Below the pieces are notes generated by a model that made no database searches, had not been told where the DNA came from, and saw nothing but the letters and a program-made list of their open reading frames with translations. From positions 34,528 to 98,527 of the forward strand of contig NZ_JACSQV010000012.1 of assembly GCF_014836445.1 (NCBI RefSeq): a stretch of DNA of 64,000 nucleotides, in the 5' to 3' direction. Position numbers and translations under genes: made by a program. Positions 23,897 to 32,428 of this stretch are shown in pieces. Source of the DNA: Cellulomonas avistercoris. GTDB lineage: Bacteria; Actinomycetota; Actinomycetes; Actinomycetales; Cellulomonadaceae. Within the stretch, counting starts at the first letter, position 1. Each line of letters starts with the position of its first letter.

Positions 23897-24973
23897 ATGT
23901 CACGCTTCTCCCTCGGTCGCCGCATCGTCGCGGTGACCGGCGCGCTCGCGTTCGGCGCCGCCATGGTGGCAGGCTCCGTCGCCCTCGCCGCGCCCGCATC
24001 GGCCCACGGCGCCGTGTCCGACCCCCCGTCCCGCATCTACGGGTGCTACGACCGCTGGTCGGGCGCCCACACCGACCCCGCGATGCAGACGCAGGACCCG
24101 ATGTGCTGGGCCGCGTGGCGTGCCAACCCGAACGCCATGTGGAACTGGAACGGCATGTTCAAGGAGGGCGCGGGCGGCCAGCACGAGCAGGCGCTGCCCG
24201 ACGGCAAGCTCTGCTCCGCCGACAACCCGATCTACGACGCCGCGAACACGCCGGGCGCCTGGCGCACGACCGCCAAGCCGTACGACTTCCGGCTCACGGT
24301 CCACGACCCGTCCAACCACGGCGCGGACTACCTGAAGATCTACGTCACCAAGCAGGGCTATGACGCCAGGACCAAGGCGCTCGCGTGGTCCGACCTCGAG
24401 CTGATCAAGACGACGGGCCGCTACTCCCCGTCCAGCCCGTACGTCACCGACGTGAGCGTCCCGCGCGACCGCACCGGCCACCACGTCGTGTTCACGATCT
24501 GGCAGGCGAGCCACCTCGACCAGCCGTACTACCAGTGCAGCGACGTCGTGTTCGGTGGCGGCGGCGACCCGGGCCCGAACCCCACGACGCCCGCACCCAC
24601 CACGCCCGCGCCGACGACGCCCGCGCCGACGACCCCCGCACCCACCACCCCCGCTCCCACGACCCCCGCGCCGACGACGCCCGCCCCTGACCCGGGCACC
24701 GGCGCCTGCACCGCGACGGTGTCGGTGCAGAGCTCCTGGCAGGGCGGCTACCAGGCCAGCGTGACGGTGAAGGCGGGCTCCGCCGCGATCACCGGCTGGA
24801 AGGTGACGGTCGCCGGCGCGACCATCACGCAGGCGTGGAACGGCACCGCGTCCGGCAGCACGATCACGTCGGCGGGCTGGAACGGCTCGCTCGCAGCAGG
24901 GGCGACGGCCAGCGCCGGCTTCCTCGGCAGCGGTAGCTCGAGCAACCTCAGCGCGACCTGCAGCGCCGCCTGA
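23897..24973 (+). CDS. AA10 lytic polysaccharide monooxygenase with C-terminal CBM2 (cellulose type)
   Basis: The 358-residue secreted enzyme has a signal peptide ending ASA, so mature residue 1 is His37, the N-terminal copper ligand of the histidine brace. His141 in [16 protein letters not shown] is the second ligand and the Tyr of PYYQCSD is near the axial site. The sequence [20 protein letters not shown] is characteristic of cellulose-active AA10 enzymes of Cellulomonas and Streptomyces. A linker of seven PTTPA repeats joins a CBM2 (about 265-358). It oxidatively cleaves crystalline cellulose outside the cell. SD GGAGG precedes the ATG. Confidence 0.93.
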   Translation: MSRFSLGRRIVAVTGALAFGAAMVAGSVALAAPASAHGAVSDPPSRIYGCYDRWSGAHTDPAMQTQDPMCWAAWRANPNAMWNWNGMFKEGAGGQHEQALPDGKLCSADNPIYDAANTPGAWRTTAKPYDFRLTVHDPSNHGADYLKIYVTKQGYDARTKALAWSDLELIKTTGRYSPSSPYVTDVSVPRDRTGHHVVFTIWQASHLDQPYYQCSDVVFGGGGDPGPNPTTPAPTTPAPTTPAPTTPAPTTPAPTTPAPTTPAPDPGTGACTATVSVQSSWQGGYQASVTVKAGSAAITGWKVTVAGATITQAWNGTASGSTITSAGWNGSLAAGATASAGFLGSGSSSNLSATCSAA

Positions 24974-25095
24974 CCGCACGCGCCGCAGACGTCGTCTGCC
25001 CCCCGCGGGCCGCGGGCCCGGCCGGCGGGGCGGCCCTCGGGCGTCATGTCGGCGACAATGGGAGAGCAACATCTGCTTTCGACGAGGAGTACACC

Positions 25096-26031
25096 GTGCC
25101 CCAGGCAACTGTCCGTTGGTTCGACGCCGAGCGGGGGTTCGGCTTCCTCAACCTCGGGGACGACGCCGACGACCTGTTCGTCCACGCGTCCGAGATCGTG
25201 GGCGACGACAGCCGCAAGGTGCTCCGCGAGGGCCAGGAGGTCGAGTTCGAGGTCGGCGAGGGCGACCGCGGGCCGCAGGCGCGCAACGTCCGGGTCACGG
25301 GCGAGTACGCCGCCGACGCGACCCTGGGCCAGCTCGGCACCGTCTCCTGGTACGAGCCGGGCAAGGGCTACGGCTTCATCACCCCGGACAGCGGCGACGC
25401 CGAGATCTTCGTGCACAGCTCCGCCGTCGTCGGCGGCGGCGTGCTGCGTGAGGGCCAGCGGGTCGCGTTCCTGGTCGTCCCCGGCGAGAAGGGGCCCCAG
25501 GCCGACCACCTGCTGCCGCTCGTCGCGCAGGCGGCCCCGGCCGTGGTGTCCGACGGGGCGGACGGCACCATCACGTTCTACGACGCGGACAAGGGCTTCG
25601 GCTTCGCGACGCCCGACGCCGGCGGCGAGGACGTCTTCGTCCACGCCAAGACGCTGGTCGGCGTCACGGGCCTGTCCGAGGGCGACCGCGTGAGCTTCAC
25701 CGTCGCCGAGAGCGACCGGGGGCCGCAGGCCCACGACGTGCGGCTCGTCGGCGGTCAGGCACGCCGGGGCGCGCCCGCCGGCCCGTCCCGCGGCCGGTCC
25801 GAGCGGCCGCGCGGGTCCGGCGCCCCCGCTCGCGGGGGCACGGGCACGGTCGCGCGCTACGACGCGGAGCGCGGCTTCGGCTTCATCACCCCGGACGCGG
25901 GTGGCGACGACCTGTTCGTGCACGTGTCGGTCGTGCGCGGGTCCGACGGCCTGTACGAGGGCGACCGGGTCCGGTACGAGGTGCGTCAGAGCGACCGGGG
26001 GCCGCAGGCGGACCGCGTCGAGCGCGTCTGA
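25096..26031 (+). CDS. Protein with four tandem cold-shock domains
   Basis: The 311-residue protein begins at GTG 25096 with GAGGAG upstream. It consists of four CSD units at about 1-69, 77-142, 153-219 and 251-311. Each has RNP1 (GFGFLN, GYGFIT, GFGFAT, GFGFIT) and RNP2 (LFVHAS, IFVHSS, VFVHAK, LFVHVS). An Arg/Gly-rich linker separates units 3 and 4. Bacterial Csp proteins are normally single domains of about 67 residues that bind single-stranded RNA or DNA, so the tandem form is unusual. An RNA chaperone with higher avidity is the likely role. Confidence 0.88.
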   Translation: MPQATVRWFDAERGFGFLNLGDDADDLFVHASEIVGDDSRKVLREGQEVEFEVGEGDRGPQARNVRVTGEYAADATLGQLGTVSWYEPGKGYGFITPDSGDAEIFVHSSAVVGGGVLREGQRVAFLVVPGEKGPQADHLLPLVAQAAPAVVSDGADGTITFYDADKGFGFATPDAGGEDVFVHAKTLVGVTGLSEGDRVSFTVAESDRGPQAHDVRLVGGQARRGAPAGPSRGRSERPRGSGAPARGGTGTVARYDAERGFGFITPDAGGDDLFVHVSVVRGSDGLYEGDRVRYEVRQSDRGPQADRVERV

Positions 26032-26120
26032 GACGGTCCGTCCCGGCGGCCGGGCGCTCACGCCGCGTCGCTCAGACGCGATCGGTGAGCCGCTCGCCCG
26101 CCGGGCCGGCCGAGGCCGGC

Positions 26121-26270
26121 GTGGTGCACGAGGACGAGACGGTCGTCGTGTTCATGGACCTCAACCCGGTGACGCCGGGCCGCCTCCTGGTCGTCCCGCG
26201 TGTGCACGCGGTGGGGCTCGAGGACCGCGACCCGGTGACGGGCGCCCACGTCTGGTCGGTCGGGCACGCC
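26121..26270 (+). pseudogene. HIT-domain hydrolase fragment
   Basis: The translation VVHEDETVVVFMDLNPVTPGRLLVVPRVHAVG matches the middle of HIT-family nucleotide hydrolases. The N-terminal part and the catalytic His triad (HxHxH) are both missing. The fragment is in the same frame as, and runs without a stop into, the next gene. It reads as a remnant of a HIT gene. The 296-bp gap 26032-26327 holds nothing else I recognise. Confidence 0.6.
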
Positions 26271-26313
26271 CGCCTGACGTGGCGCAGCCCGCGCGGGTCG
26301 CGTCGAGCGGGTC

Positions 26314-26319
26314 TAGATT
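26314..26319 (+). promoter_or_regulatory. -10 hexamer TAGATT upstream of the pterin dehydratase/VOC gene
   Basis: TAGATT ends eight bases before ATG 26328 and no ribosome-binding site is visible, so a leaderless transcript is likely. This separates the gene from the HIT remnant in front of it. Confidence 0.45.
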
Positions 26320-26327
26320 CGGCGAGC

Positions 26328-27029
26328 ATGGACATGCTCTCGGGCAGCGAGATCACGCAGGCCGGACTGGCCGACTGGCGCAAGCTCGCGCAGGGGCTGC
26401 ACGCGCGGTACCTCGTCGACGACTTCGGCACCGGCGCGCGGTTCGTCGCCGCGGTCGGTGAGGCGGCCGACGCCCTCGGGCACCACCCGAGCGCGGTGCT
26501 CGGCACGGGGCACGTCGACCTCAAGCTGGTGAGCGCCGACGCCGTCTACCGCGACGACGAGGGCAACGAGCAGGTCGTCGAGTGGGTGACCCGAAAGGAC
26601 GTCGACCTCGCCCGGCGGATCAGCGAGATCGCCGCCGAGCACGGGCTCACCGCCGACCCGGCGTCCGTCAGCGTGGTCGAGCTCGGCCTCGACACGGCCG
26701 GTTCCGCGACCGTCGCCCCGGTGTGGGCGGCGCTGCTGACGGGGGACGCCGCGTCCCAGGGGCACGGGTCCCCGAGCGACGAGATCCGGGACGCCACCGG
26801 ACGGGTGCCGAACCTGTGGTTCGGGGACGTGCAGGACGACACCGCACGCCAGCGGTTCCACGTCGAGGTCTACGTCGCGCCCGAGGTGGCCGAGCAGCGG
26901 CTCGCCGCCGCGGTCGCCGCGGGTGGCACCGTCGTGGACGACAGCGACGCGCCGTGGATCACCGTCGTCGCCGACCAGGACGGCAACACCGGCGCGTTGT
27001 GCGTCGCGCAGGCGCCCGCGACCGACTGA
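26328..27029 (+). CDS. Pterin-4a-carbinolamine dehydratase / VOC fusion
   Basis: The 233-residue protein has an N-terminal pterin dehydratase (DCoH/PhhB) domain (about 1-105) with the active-site segment ALGHHPSAVLGTGHVDLKL, and a C-terminal VOC/glyoxalase-like domain (about 118-233) with PNLWFGDVQDD, RFHVEVYVAPEVAEQR and DQDGNTGALC. The first would recycle hydroxylated tetrahydropterin; the second is often substrate-binding. The fusion is recurrent in actinobacteria. ATG 26328 is chosen because the preceding codons belong to a HIT fragment. Confidence 0.78.
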   Translation: MDMLSGSEITQAGLADWRKLAQGLHARYLVDDFGTGARFVAAVGEAADALGHHPSAVLGTGHVDLKLVSADAVYRDDEGNEQVVEWVTRKDVDLARRISEIAAEHGLTADPASVSVVELGLDTAGSATVAPVWAALLTGDAASQGHGSPSDEIRDATGRVPNLWFGDVQDDTARQRFHVEVYVAPEVAEQRLAAAVAAGGTVVDDSDAPWITVVADQDGNTGALCVAQAPATD

Positions 27030-27066
27030 CCCGCGGACCCGGCCCGCGGGCGAGGACGTCGTCCCG

Positions 27067-27098
27067 TCGCTCGCTCGCTCGCTCGCTCGCTCGCTCGC
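27067..27098 (+). repeat. TCGC microsatellite, eight copies
   Basis: Eight uninterrupted copies of the 4-bp unit TCGC occupy 32 bp between the VOC fusion gene and the next gene. It is noncoding but slippage-prone. Confidence 0.95.
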
Positions 27099-27147
27099 GG
27101 GACCATCGCCCCTCGCCCCGCGGGGCGGCCCGCGATGTGATGGAGCC

Positions 27148-27687
27148 GTGGACGCCGTGGCCCGGGTGAGGTGGGCGGCCGTCGGCGCGGGCGGTCACGT
27201 CGCGCGCCGCACGAGCGCCTGGTGGGAGCGCCTCGTCGCCGCCCGTGAAGGGCGAGCGCCGCAGCCGCTCGTGCACGCGGTGCTCGAGGTGGAGGCCGAC
27301 GGGGTCGTCAGGAGCGTCGACATGGGTCCCACGTGGGGCAGGACGGGTGGGACGCGGCGCGTCGTGCTGACCGGGCCGGTGGGTGCGCGGTGGCTGGGGT
27401 GGTGCCCGCTGTTCCGCTACGAGGTGCGCGTGGTCGACGGCGGCGGACGGTTGCCCGGCGTCCTGGAGGTGAGCGACGACCTCGCGCTGCCGGGTGACGT
27501 CCTGGACCTCCTCGCCGACGTGCCGGCGTACACGTGGGGTCGTGACGAGGCCGGCGCGGGGGAGATGTGGACGTCGGACTCCGTGGTCGCGTGGCTGCTG
27601 GAGCGGGCGGGCGTGTCGGGCGTCGAGCCGCCACACGGGTTCCGGGCCCCGGGCTGGGTGGCGGGGGCACGGGTCGCGCGCGCCTGA
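27148..27687 (+). CDS. Hypothetical protein
   Basis: I do not recognise this 179-residue protein. It is soluble, with an N-terminal segment ending SAWWERLVAA, a central beta-rich part (PLVHAVLEVEADG, RRVVLTGPVG) and EMWTSDSVVAWLLERAG near the C-terminus, which loosely recalls the helix of NlpC/LRAT-like folds but without an obvious Cys. GTG 27148 is the best of several starts. Its stop is 25 bases from the convergent repressor gene. Confidence 0.5.
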   Translation: MDAVARVRWAAVGAGGHVARRTSAWWERLVAAREGRAPQPLVHAVLEVEADGVVRSVDMGPTWGRTGGTRRVVLTGPVGARWLGWCPLFRYEVRVVDGGGRLPGVLEVSDDLALPGDVLDLLADVPAYTWGRDEAGAGEMWTSDSVVAWLLERAGVSGVEPPHGFRAPGWVAGARVARA

Positions 27688-27712
27688 CCGCCCGCCTCGG
27701 CCCGGCCGGAGG

Positions 27713-27985
27713 TCACGCCAGCGACAGGAACAGCTTCTCCAGCTTCGCGACGTCGAGGGTCGGCTCCTCGTCGGCGCCGTCGGGCTGCGTGAGGCACTGC
27801 CGCATGCCGGACGCGATGATCGCGAACCCGGCCCGGTCGATCGCCTTCGACACCGCGGACAGCTGCGTGACGACGTCCTCGCAGCCGGTCCCCTCGTCGA
27901 TCATGCGGATGACTCCGGCGAGCTGCCCCTGGGCGCGCTTGAGCCGGTTGCTGACCTTCGTCATCTCGGCCGGGTCCAGGTCCAC
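27713..27985 (-). CDS. CstR/CsoR family repressor, persulfide-sensor type
   Basis: A 90-residue all-helical DUF156 repressor. It has the two conserved cysteines (Cys35 in GTGCEDVV and Cys64 in MRQCL), but the copper-binding His of CsoR is replaced (Gly60), leaving the Cys-Cys pattern of CstR, which forms a polysulfide bridge when persulfides accumulate. It is the last gene of a run that starts with a CoA-disulfide reductase-rhodanese fusion and a rhodanese. GTG 27985 has a GAGGAG site. The target is very probably the palindrome at 30283-30298. Confidence 0.82.
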   Translation of the reverse strand: MDLDPAEMTKVSNRLKRAQGQLAGVIRMIDEGTGCEDVVTQLSAVSKAIDRAGFAIIASGMRQCLTQPDGADEEPTLDVAKLEKLFLSLA

Positions 27986-28044
27986 GTGGTTCTCCTCGGG
28001 TCGTACCGGTGTCCCGGCGGGGTGGTGCGGGGACGGCTGCGTGC

Positions 28045-28161
28045 TCAGCGGCAGGTGCACTGCTGGTCCTGCGGCACGTCGGCCATGACGTCGTCGACGT
28101 GCATGCCGCAGCCGGTCCAGGTGACCTTGCCACAGCTGCTGCAACGGGCGGGACTGCACAT
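28045..28161 (-). CDS. Small Cys-rich protein (38 aa) in the persulfide cluster
   Basis: A 38-residue protein begins at ATG 28161. It has six cysteines (2, 7, 10, 18, 35, 37) and His21 in MCSPARCSSCGKV, TGCGMHVDDVM and QCTC. This is a conserved small actinobacterial protein, often beside rhodanese genes; the CxxC pairs suggest a metal or persulfide binding site. It sits between the rhodanese and the CstR-like repressor on the same strand. An in-frame start further upstream gives no conserved sequence. Confidence 0.7.
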   Translation of the reverse strand: MCSPARCSSCGKVTWTGCGMHVDDVMADVPQDQQCTCR

Positions 28162-28198
28162 GGTGGTGCTCCTTGCGATCGGTTCGGTGAGGGTGGGG

Positions 28199-28561
28199 TC
28201 AGCGCCGGACGGCGCCGCCGGCGGCCTGCCAGGCGCTGATGCCACCGGACAGGCTGGTCGCCTGCAGGCCGAGCGCCCGCAGCTGCTTGGCGGCCGTGCG
28301 CGAGCGCATGCCGGACGCGCACATGACGACGACGGGTGCGTCCTTCCTCAGGCGGCGCGGTGCGGTCGCGACCTCCGCGAGCGGCACGTGCACCGCCGGG
28401 GCGGCGTGGCCGGTGCTCCACTCGGAGCGCTCGCGGACGTCGAGCACGCTCGCGCCGTCACGCACGAGCTGCACGGCCGTGGGGCCGTCGACGGTGGCCG
28501 GCAGCCCGCCGTCGGTGGTCGTGCGGCCGAGCAGGCGGGCGATCGTGTCGCGCAGGCTCAT
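28199..28561 (-). CDS. Single-domain rhodanese
   Basis: A 120-residue sulfurtransferase with rhodanese motif LDVRERSEW and the active-site loop CASGMR with nucleophile Cys81. The six-residue loop is the type that handles sulfur rather than phosphate. It starts four bases inside the end of the CoA-disulfide reductase-rhodanese gene, so it is co-translated. It would move sulfane sulfur between persulfides and acceptors. Confidence 0.88.
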   Translation of the reverse strand: MSLRDTIARLLGRTTTDGGLPATVDGPTAVQLVRDGASVLDVRERSEWSTGHAAPAVHVPLAEVATAPRRLRKDAPVVVMCASGMRSRTAAKQLRALGLQATSLSGGISAWQAAGGAVRR

Positions 28562-30273
28562 GAGGTGGCTCCTTCGAGGGGCAGGTCGGGGCGGGTGGCG
28601 GTGAGGCTGATCCAGCCTCCGGAGAGGTTGCGGGCGTCGAGGCCCGCCTGGAGCAGCACGCGTGTCGCGATGTGGGAGCGGACGCCGCTGGCGCAGTGCA
28701 CGGCGACGGGACGCCCGCCGGCGGCGGCGCGGACCTCGTCGAGGCGGCCGCGCAGCTCGGTGTGGGGGACGTGGAGGGCGCCGACGAGGTGGCCCTGGTC
28801 GAACTCGCCCTGCGACCGCACGTCCAGGACGAGGCTCGTGGCGAGGACGTCGTCCAGGTCCGCGGCGTGCCACTGCGGCATCGTGCCGTCCAGGACGTTC
28901 TGCGCGACGAAGCCGAGCATGTTGACCGGGTCCTTCGCGGACCCGTAGGGCGGGGCGTACGCGAGCTCGAGCTCGGCGAGGTCGTCGGCGGTCATGCCGG
29001 CCCGCAGCGCGGTGGCCAGCACGTCGATGCGCTTGTCGACGCCGTCGCGGCCCACGGCCTGCGCGCCGAGCAGGCGCCCGTCCGGGGCGAAGCTCGCGAC
29101 GACGTGGACCTGCTGCGCGCCGGGGAAGTACCCGGCGTGGTGGGCGGCGTGGATGCGGACGACCTCGTGCTCGATCCCGGCGCGTGCGAGCGCGGCCTGG
29201 CTCGCACCGGTCACGGCGGCCGTGAGCCCGAGGACGCGCACGATCGCGGTGCCGAGCACGGGTGCCTGCGGCGTGGTGCGGCGTCCCAGCATGGCGTCGG
29301 CGGCGCGGCGGCCCTGGCGGTTGGCCGGGCCGGCGAGCGGCACGGCGCCCGCCTCGCCCGTCACAGCCAGCGTGACCTCGACCGCGTCCCCGACCGCCCA
29401 GACGTGCGGGTCGGACGTGCGCTGGTCGGCGTCGACGCGGATGGCGCCGCGGGCGCCGAGCTCGAGGCCCGCGTCCCTGGCGAGGTCGCTCGCGGGCCGC
29501 ACGCCCACGTTGACGACGACGACCTCGGCCGGCAGGCGCGTGCCGTCGGAGAGCGTGACGACGGCGGACTCGTCGTCGCCCGCGATCTCGCGCGCCGAGA
29601 CGCCGAGGTGCAGGCCGACGCCGTGCGCGTGCAGCTCGTCCGCGAGGAAGGGGGCGAGCTCGGCGTCCAGCGGGGGCAGGACGTGGTCCGCGAGCTCGAC
29701 GAGCTCGACGTCGAGCCCGCGTGCGACGAGGGCCTCGACGGCCTCCAGGCCGATGAACCCGGCGCCGACGACGACCGCGCGCCGTGGGCCGTCGGCGGGC
29801 AGGTCCGCGACGCGGGCGGTGAGGGCGTCGAGGTCGGGGACCGTGCGCAGCGTGTGCACGGCGGGGTGGTCGAGGCCGTCGATCGGCGGGCGCACGGCGA
29901 CGGCGCCGGGTGCGAGCAGCAGGGCGTCGTACGCGAGCGCGTACTCGCCGTCGGCGGTCGCCACGGTGACGGTGCGCGCCGCGCGGTCGATCGCCGTGAC
30001 GCGGCTGCCGGTGCGCACGTCGAGCGCGAGCGCGGCGTGCAGGGACGCGGGCGTGTGCAGCAGGAGGGCGTCGCGCTGCGCGATCTCACCGGACAGGTGG
30101 TACGGCAGCCCGCAGTTGGCGAAGGACACGTGGGCGGACTGCTCGAGCACCACGATCGAGGCGGACTCGTCCAGGCGGCGGGCACGCGCGGCGGCGCTCA
30201 TGCCGCCCGCCACACCGCCGACGACGACGATGCGCCGAGGTCCGGCAGGGCTGGAGGTGGGGGTCGGGCTCAT
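28558..30273 (-). CDS. CoA-disulfide reductase-rhodanese fusion (CoADR-RHD)
   Basis: The 571-residue flavoprotein has the FAD loop VVVGGVAGGMSAAARARRL, a single redox Cys (Cys54) in SFANCGLPYHLSG, the NAD(P)H loop VVVGAGFIGLEAVEAL and a dimerisation domain, then a C-terminal rhodanese (about 478-571) with active-site Cys527 in CASGVR. Related enzymes reduce CoA disulfide, CoA persulfide or polysulfide. ATG 30273 is chosen because -10 TATCTT ends six bases before it and overlaps the operator. Confidence 0.9.
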   Translation of the reverse strand: MSPTPTSSPAGPRRIVVVGGVAGGMSAAARARRLDESASIVVLEQSAHVSFANCGLPYHLSGEIAQRDALLLHTPASLHAALALDVRTGSRVTAIDRAARTVTVATADGEYALAYDALLLAPGAVAVRPPIDGLDHPAVHTLRTVPDLDALTARVADLPADGPRRAVVVGAGFIGLEAVEALVARGLDVELVELADHVLPPLDAELAPFLADELHAHGVGLHLGVSAREIAGDDESAVVTLSDGTRLPAEVVVVNVGVRPASDLARDAGLELGARGAIRVDADQRTSDPHVWAVGDAVEVTLAVTGEAGAVPLAGPANRQGRRAADAMLGRRTTPQAPVLGTAIVRVLGLTAAVTGASQAALARAGIEHEVVRIHAAHHAGYFPGAQQVHVVASFAPDGRLLGAQAVGRDGVDKRIDVLATALRAGMTADDLAELELAYAPPYGSAKDPVNMLGFVAQNVLDGTMPQWHAADLDDVLATSLVLDVRSQGEFDQGHLVGALHVPHTELRGRLDEVRAAAGGRPVAVHCASGVRSHIATRVLLQAGLDARNLSGGWISLTATRPDLPLEGATS

Positions 30274-30282
30274 GACACCAAG

Positions 30283-30298
30283 ATACCCCCGGGGGTAT
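30283..30298. promoter_or_regulatory. 16-bp perfect palindrome: CstR/CsoR operator
   Basis: ATACCCCCGGGGGTAT is a perfect 16-bp inverted repeat with the G/C-tract and AT ends typical of CsoR/CstR operators. It overlaps the -10 TATCTT (minus strand, 30280-30285) of the CoA-disulfide reductase gene and lies in the divergent gap with the DoxX gene, so one bound repressor could block both directions. Confidence 0.8.
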
Positions 30299-30406
30299 GC
30301 TGAACCGGCCCTCGCGAGGGTGGCGCCCGTCACGCGGGCGGCACAGGACGCTCTAGCGTTCTCCGTCGGCCCCGCCGTTCACCGCACCTCTCACCGAAGG
30401 ACCCCC

Positions 30407-30760
30407 ATGTTCATCGCGCTCGTCGTCCTCACCGTCCTGCTGGCCCTCGTCTCGGTCAGCTCCGCCGTCATGAAGCTGCGGAAGAACGAGCAGGTCATCT
30501 CCTCGATCGTCGGCACCGTCGGGTTCCCCGAGCGCCGCATCCCGGTCCTCGCCGCGCTCGAGATCGCCGGTGCGGTCGGCATCGTCGTCGGTCTGTGGGT
30601 CGCGCCCCTGGGCATCGCCGCCGCGGTCGGCCTCACCCTGTACTTCGTCGGCGCGGTCATCGGCCACCTGCGGGTCCGCGACACCCAGGGCGTCACGACG
30701 CCGCTCGTGCCGCTGGTCCTGTCCCTCGCGGTCCTCGTGCTGCGGGTCGTCACGGCCTGA
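30407..30760 (+). CDS. DoxX family membrane protein
   Basis: A 117-residue protein with four transmembrane helices and the DoxX-like sequence VSSAVMKLRKNEQV and HLRVRD, with GAAGGA upstream of the ATG at 30407. DoxX relatives take part in thiosulfate or quinone-linked sulfur oxidation in archaea and in redox stress protection in mycobacteria. The divergent position from the CoA-disulfide reductase and the shared operator suggest it belongs to the persulfide response. Confidence 0.78.
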   Translation: MFIALVVLTVLLALVSVSSAVMKLRKNEQVISSIVGTVGFPERRIPVLAALEIAGAVGIVVGLWVAPLGIAAAVGLTLYFVGAVIGHLRVRDTQGVTTPLVPLVLSLAVLVLRVVTA

Positions 30761-30781
30761 CCGCGGGGGACGCTCCCCGGA

Positions 30782-31345
30782 TCACGAGGAGGGGGCGCTC
30801 GCCCCCTCCTCGTCGACGCCCGTGGGCACCAGATAGCGGCGCTTGGGCGCCCCGTCGCCCGGCACGTCGACCACGTCCTGCAGCACACCCCCGCACCGCT
30901 CGATCGTCCGCGCCGACCCGACGTTCGCGTCGTCGCAGGTCACCAGCGCCTCACGGACGCCCACCGAGCGGGCGACCGTCAGCGCCCCGCGCAGCATCGC
31001 GGTGGCGTACCCGCGGCGGCGGTGCGCCGGCAGCACCCCGTACCCGATGTGGCCGCCGACGACGGACAGCGCCTCGTTCAGCGCGTGCCGCACCGACACC
31101 CTCCCCACGAGCACGCCGCCGACCTCCCCGACGAGGAACGTCGCCGGCACCCAGCCGTCCGGCAGGCCGACGCCCGCGCGCTCGTCGTCCAGGCGCCGCA
31201 GGTACGCGTCCCACCCCTCACCGCCCTGCGCCCCGAGCAGGAAGTCGAACCCCTCGCGCGCGAGCTCGTCGTGCGCCGCCCTGGCGGCGTCCTCGTCCTG
31301 GGGAGTCAGTGATCGCAGCTGCAGCGTCGCGGGGGGATGGGGCAT
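30782..31345 (-). CDS. GNAT family N-acetyltransferase
   Basis: A 187-residue acetyltransferase with acetyl-CoA motif GYGVLPAHRRRGYATAML and the C-terminal TCDDANVGSARTIERCGG. This arrangement is that of RimJ/RimL-like and YjcK-like enzymes that acetylate small amines or protein N-termini. A weak -10 (CAGCAT) ends six bases before ATG 31345. Substrate unknown. Confidence 0.8.
   Translation of the reverse strand: MPHPPATLQLRSLTPQDEDAARAAHDELAREGFDFLLGAQGGEGWDAYLRRLDDERAGVGLPDGWVPATFLVGEVGGVLVGRVSVRHALNEALSVVGGHIGYGVLPAHRRRGYATAMLRGALTVARSVGVREALVTCDDANVGSARTIERCGGVLQDVVDVPGDGAPKRRYLVPTGVDEEGASAPSS
30785..30812. terminator. Hairpin with 11-bp stem at the convergent DoxX/GNAT end
   Basis: The arms CGAGGAGGGGG (30785-30795) and CCCCCTCCTCG (30802-30812) flank a 6-base loop. 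It lies 25 bases after the DoxX stop and inside the last codons of the convergent acetyltransferase, so it can serve both directions. There is no T-run, which is usual in high-GC genomes. Confidence 0.65.
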
Positions 31346-31459
31346 CCCGGCATGCTGCCAGCGGGCGGTGCGGGGTGTCGTGAGGTTTCCTGGTGGCAGC
31401 GCCGCGGCGCACCCGCGGCGAGGCGGGCGGCGGTGCGCGCACGGCGACAGGGGGCATCG

Positions 31460-32428
31460 ATGGAGCAGACCAGGCTCGGACGCTCCGGGCTCCGGGTGAG
31501 CCGCGTGGGGCTCGGCTGCATGTCCTACGGCGTCCCCGCCTCCGGCATGCACCGGTGGACGCTGGACGAGGACGCGGCCGCCCCCTTCTTCCGCCAGGCC
31601 GTCGAGCTCGGCGTCACCTTCTGGGACACCGCGAACGTCTACCAGGGCGGCACGTCCGAGGAGTTCGTCGGGCGCGCGGTGCGGCGCTACGCGCGCCGCG
31701 AGGACATCGTGCTGGCCACCAAGGTCCACGGCCGCGTGCACGACGGCCCCGGCGGCAGCGGCCTGTCCCGCACCGCGGTCCTCGAGCAGCTCGACGCCTC
31801 GTTGCGCCGCCTGGGCACGGACTACGTCGACGTCTACTACATCCACCGCTTCGACGACGACGTGCCGGTCGAGGAGACCATGGAGGTCCTGCACGACGTC
31901 GTGAGGGCCGGCAAGGTCCGCTACCTCGGGGCGTCGTCGATGTGGACGTGGCAGCTCGCGAAGCTGCAGGAGGCCGCCCGCCTGCACGGCTGGACGCCGT
32001 TCGTCGCGATGCAGGACCAGTACAACGTGCTGCGCCGCGAGGAGGAGCGGGACATGATCCCGCTCTGCCTCGACCAGGGGATCGGGCTCACGCCGTACTC
32101 GCCGCTGGCCAAGGGCCGCGCCGCGCGGCCGTGGGGGGAGCAGACGGCGCGGTCGACGAGCGACGACGTGGCGCGGGCGTTCGACCGGGACGTCGACGAG
32201 CCGGTCGTCCGCGCCGTCGAGCGGGTCGCGCACGACCGCGGGATCTCGATGGCCCAGGTGGCGCTCGCCTGGGTGCTGGCCAAGCCGGTGGTGGCCTGCC
32301 CGATCGTCGGCGCGACGAAGCCCCACCACCTGAGCGACGCCGTGGCGGCCCTCGACGTCCACCTCACCGCCGACGAGATCGCGACGCTGGAGGAGCCGTA
32401 CACGACGCAGGACAACTACTGGTGGTGA
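31460..32428 (+). CDS. Aldo/keto reductase
   Basis: A 322-residue NADPH-dependent reductase with TIM-barrel AKR features: catalytic Asp and Tyr in FWDTANVY, Lys in ATKVHG, His in YYIHRFD, and the cofactor-binding C-terminal VGATKPHHLSDAV. It resembles the YhdN/potassium-channel beta group of general carbonyl reductases. An AGGGGG site is near the ATG. Physiological substrate unknown. Confidence 0.85.
   Translation: MEQTRLGRSGLRVSRVGLGCMSYGVPASGMHRWTLDEDAAAPFFRQAVELGVTFWDTANVYQGGTSEEFVGRAVRRYARREDIVLATKVHGRVHDGPGGSGLSRTAVLEQLDASLRRLGTDYVDVYYIHRFDDDVPVEETMEVLHDVVRAGKVRYLGASSMWTWQLAKLQEAARLHGWTPFVAMQDQYNVLRREEERDMIPLCLDQGIGLTPYSPLAKGRAARPWGEQTARSTSDDVARAFDRDVDEPVVRAVERVAHDRGISMAQVALAWVLAKPVVACPIVGATKPHHLSDAVAALDVHLTADEIATLEEPYTTQDNYWW

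Noticed and set aside
27067..27098. A coding repeat
   Set aside because: The TCGC units sit between two genes, and a frame through them has no recognisable start or family.
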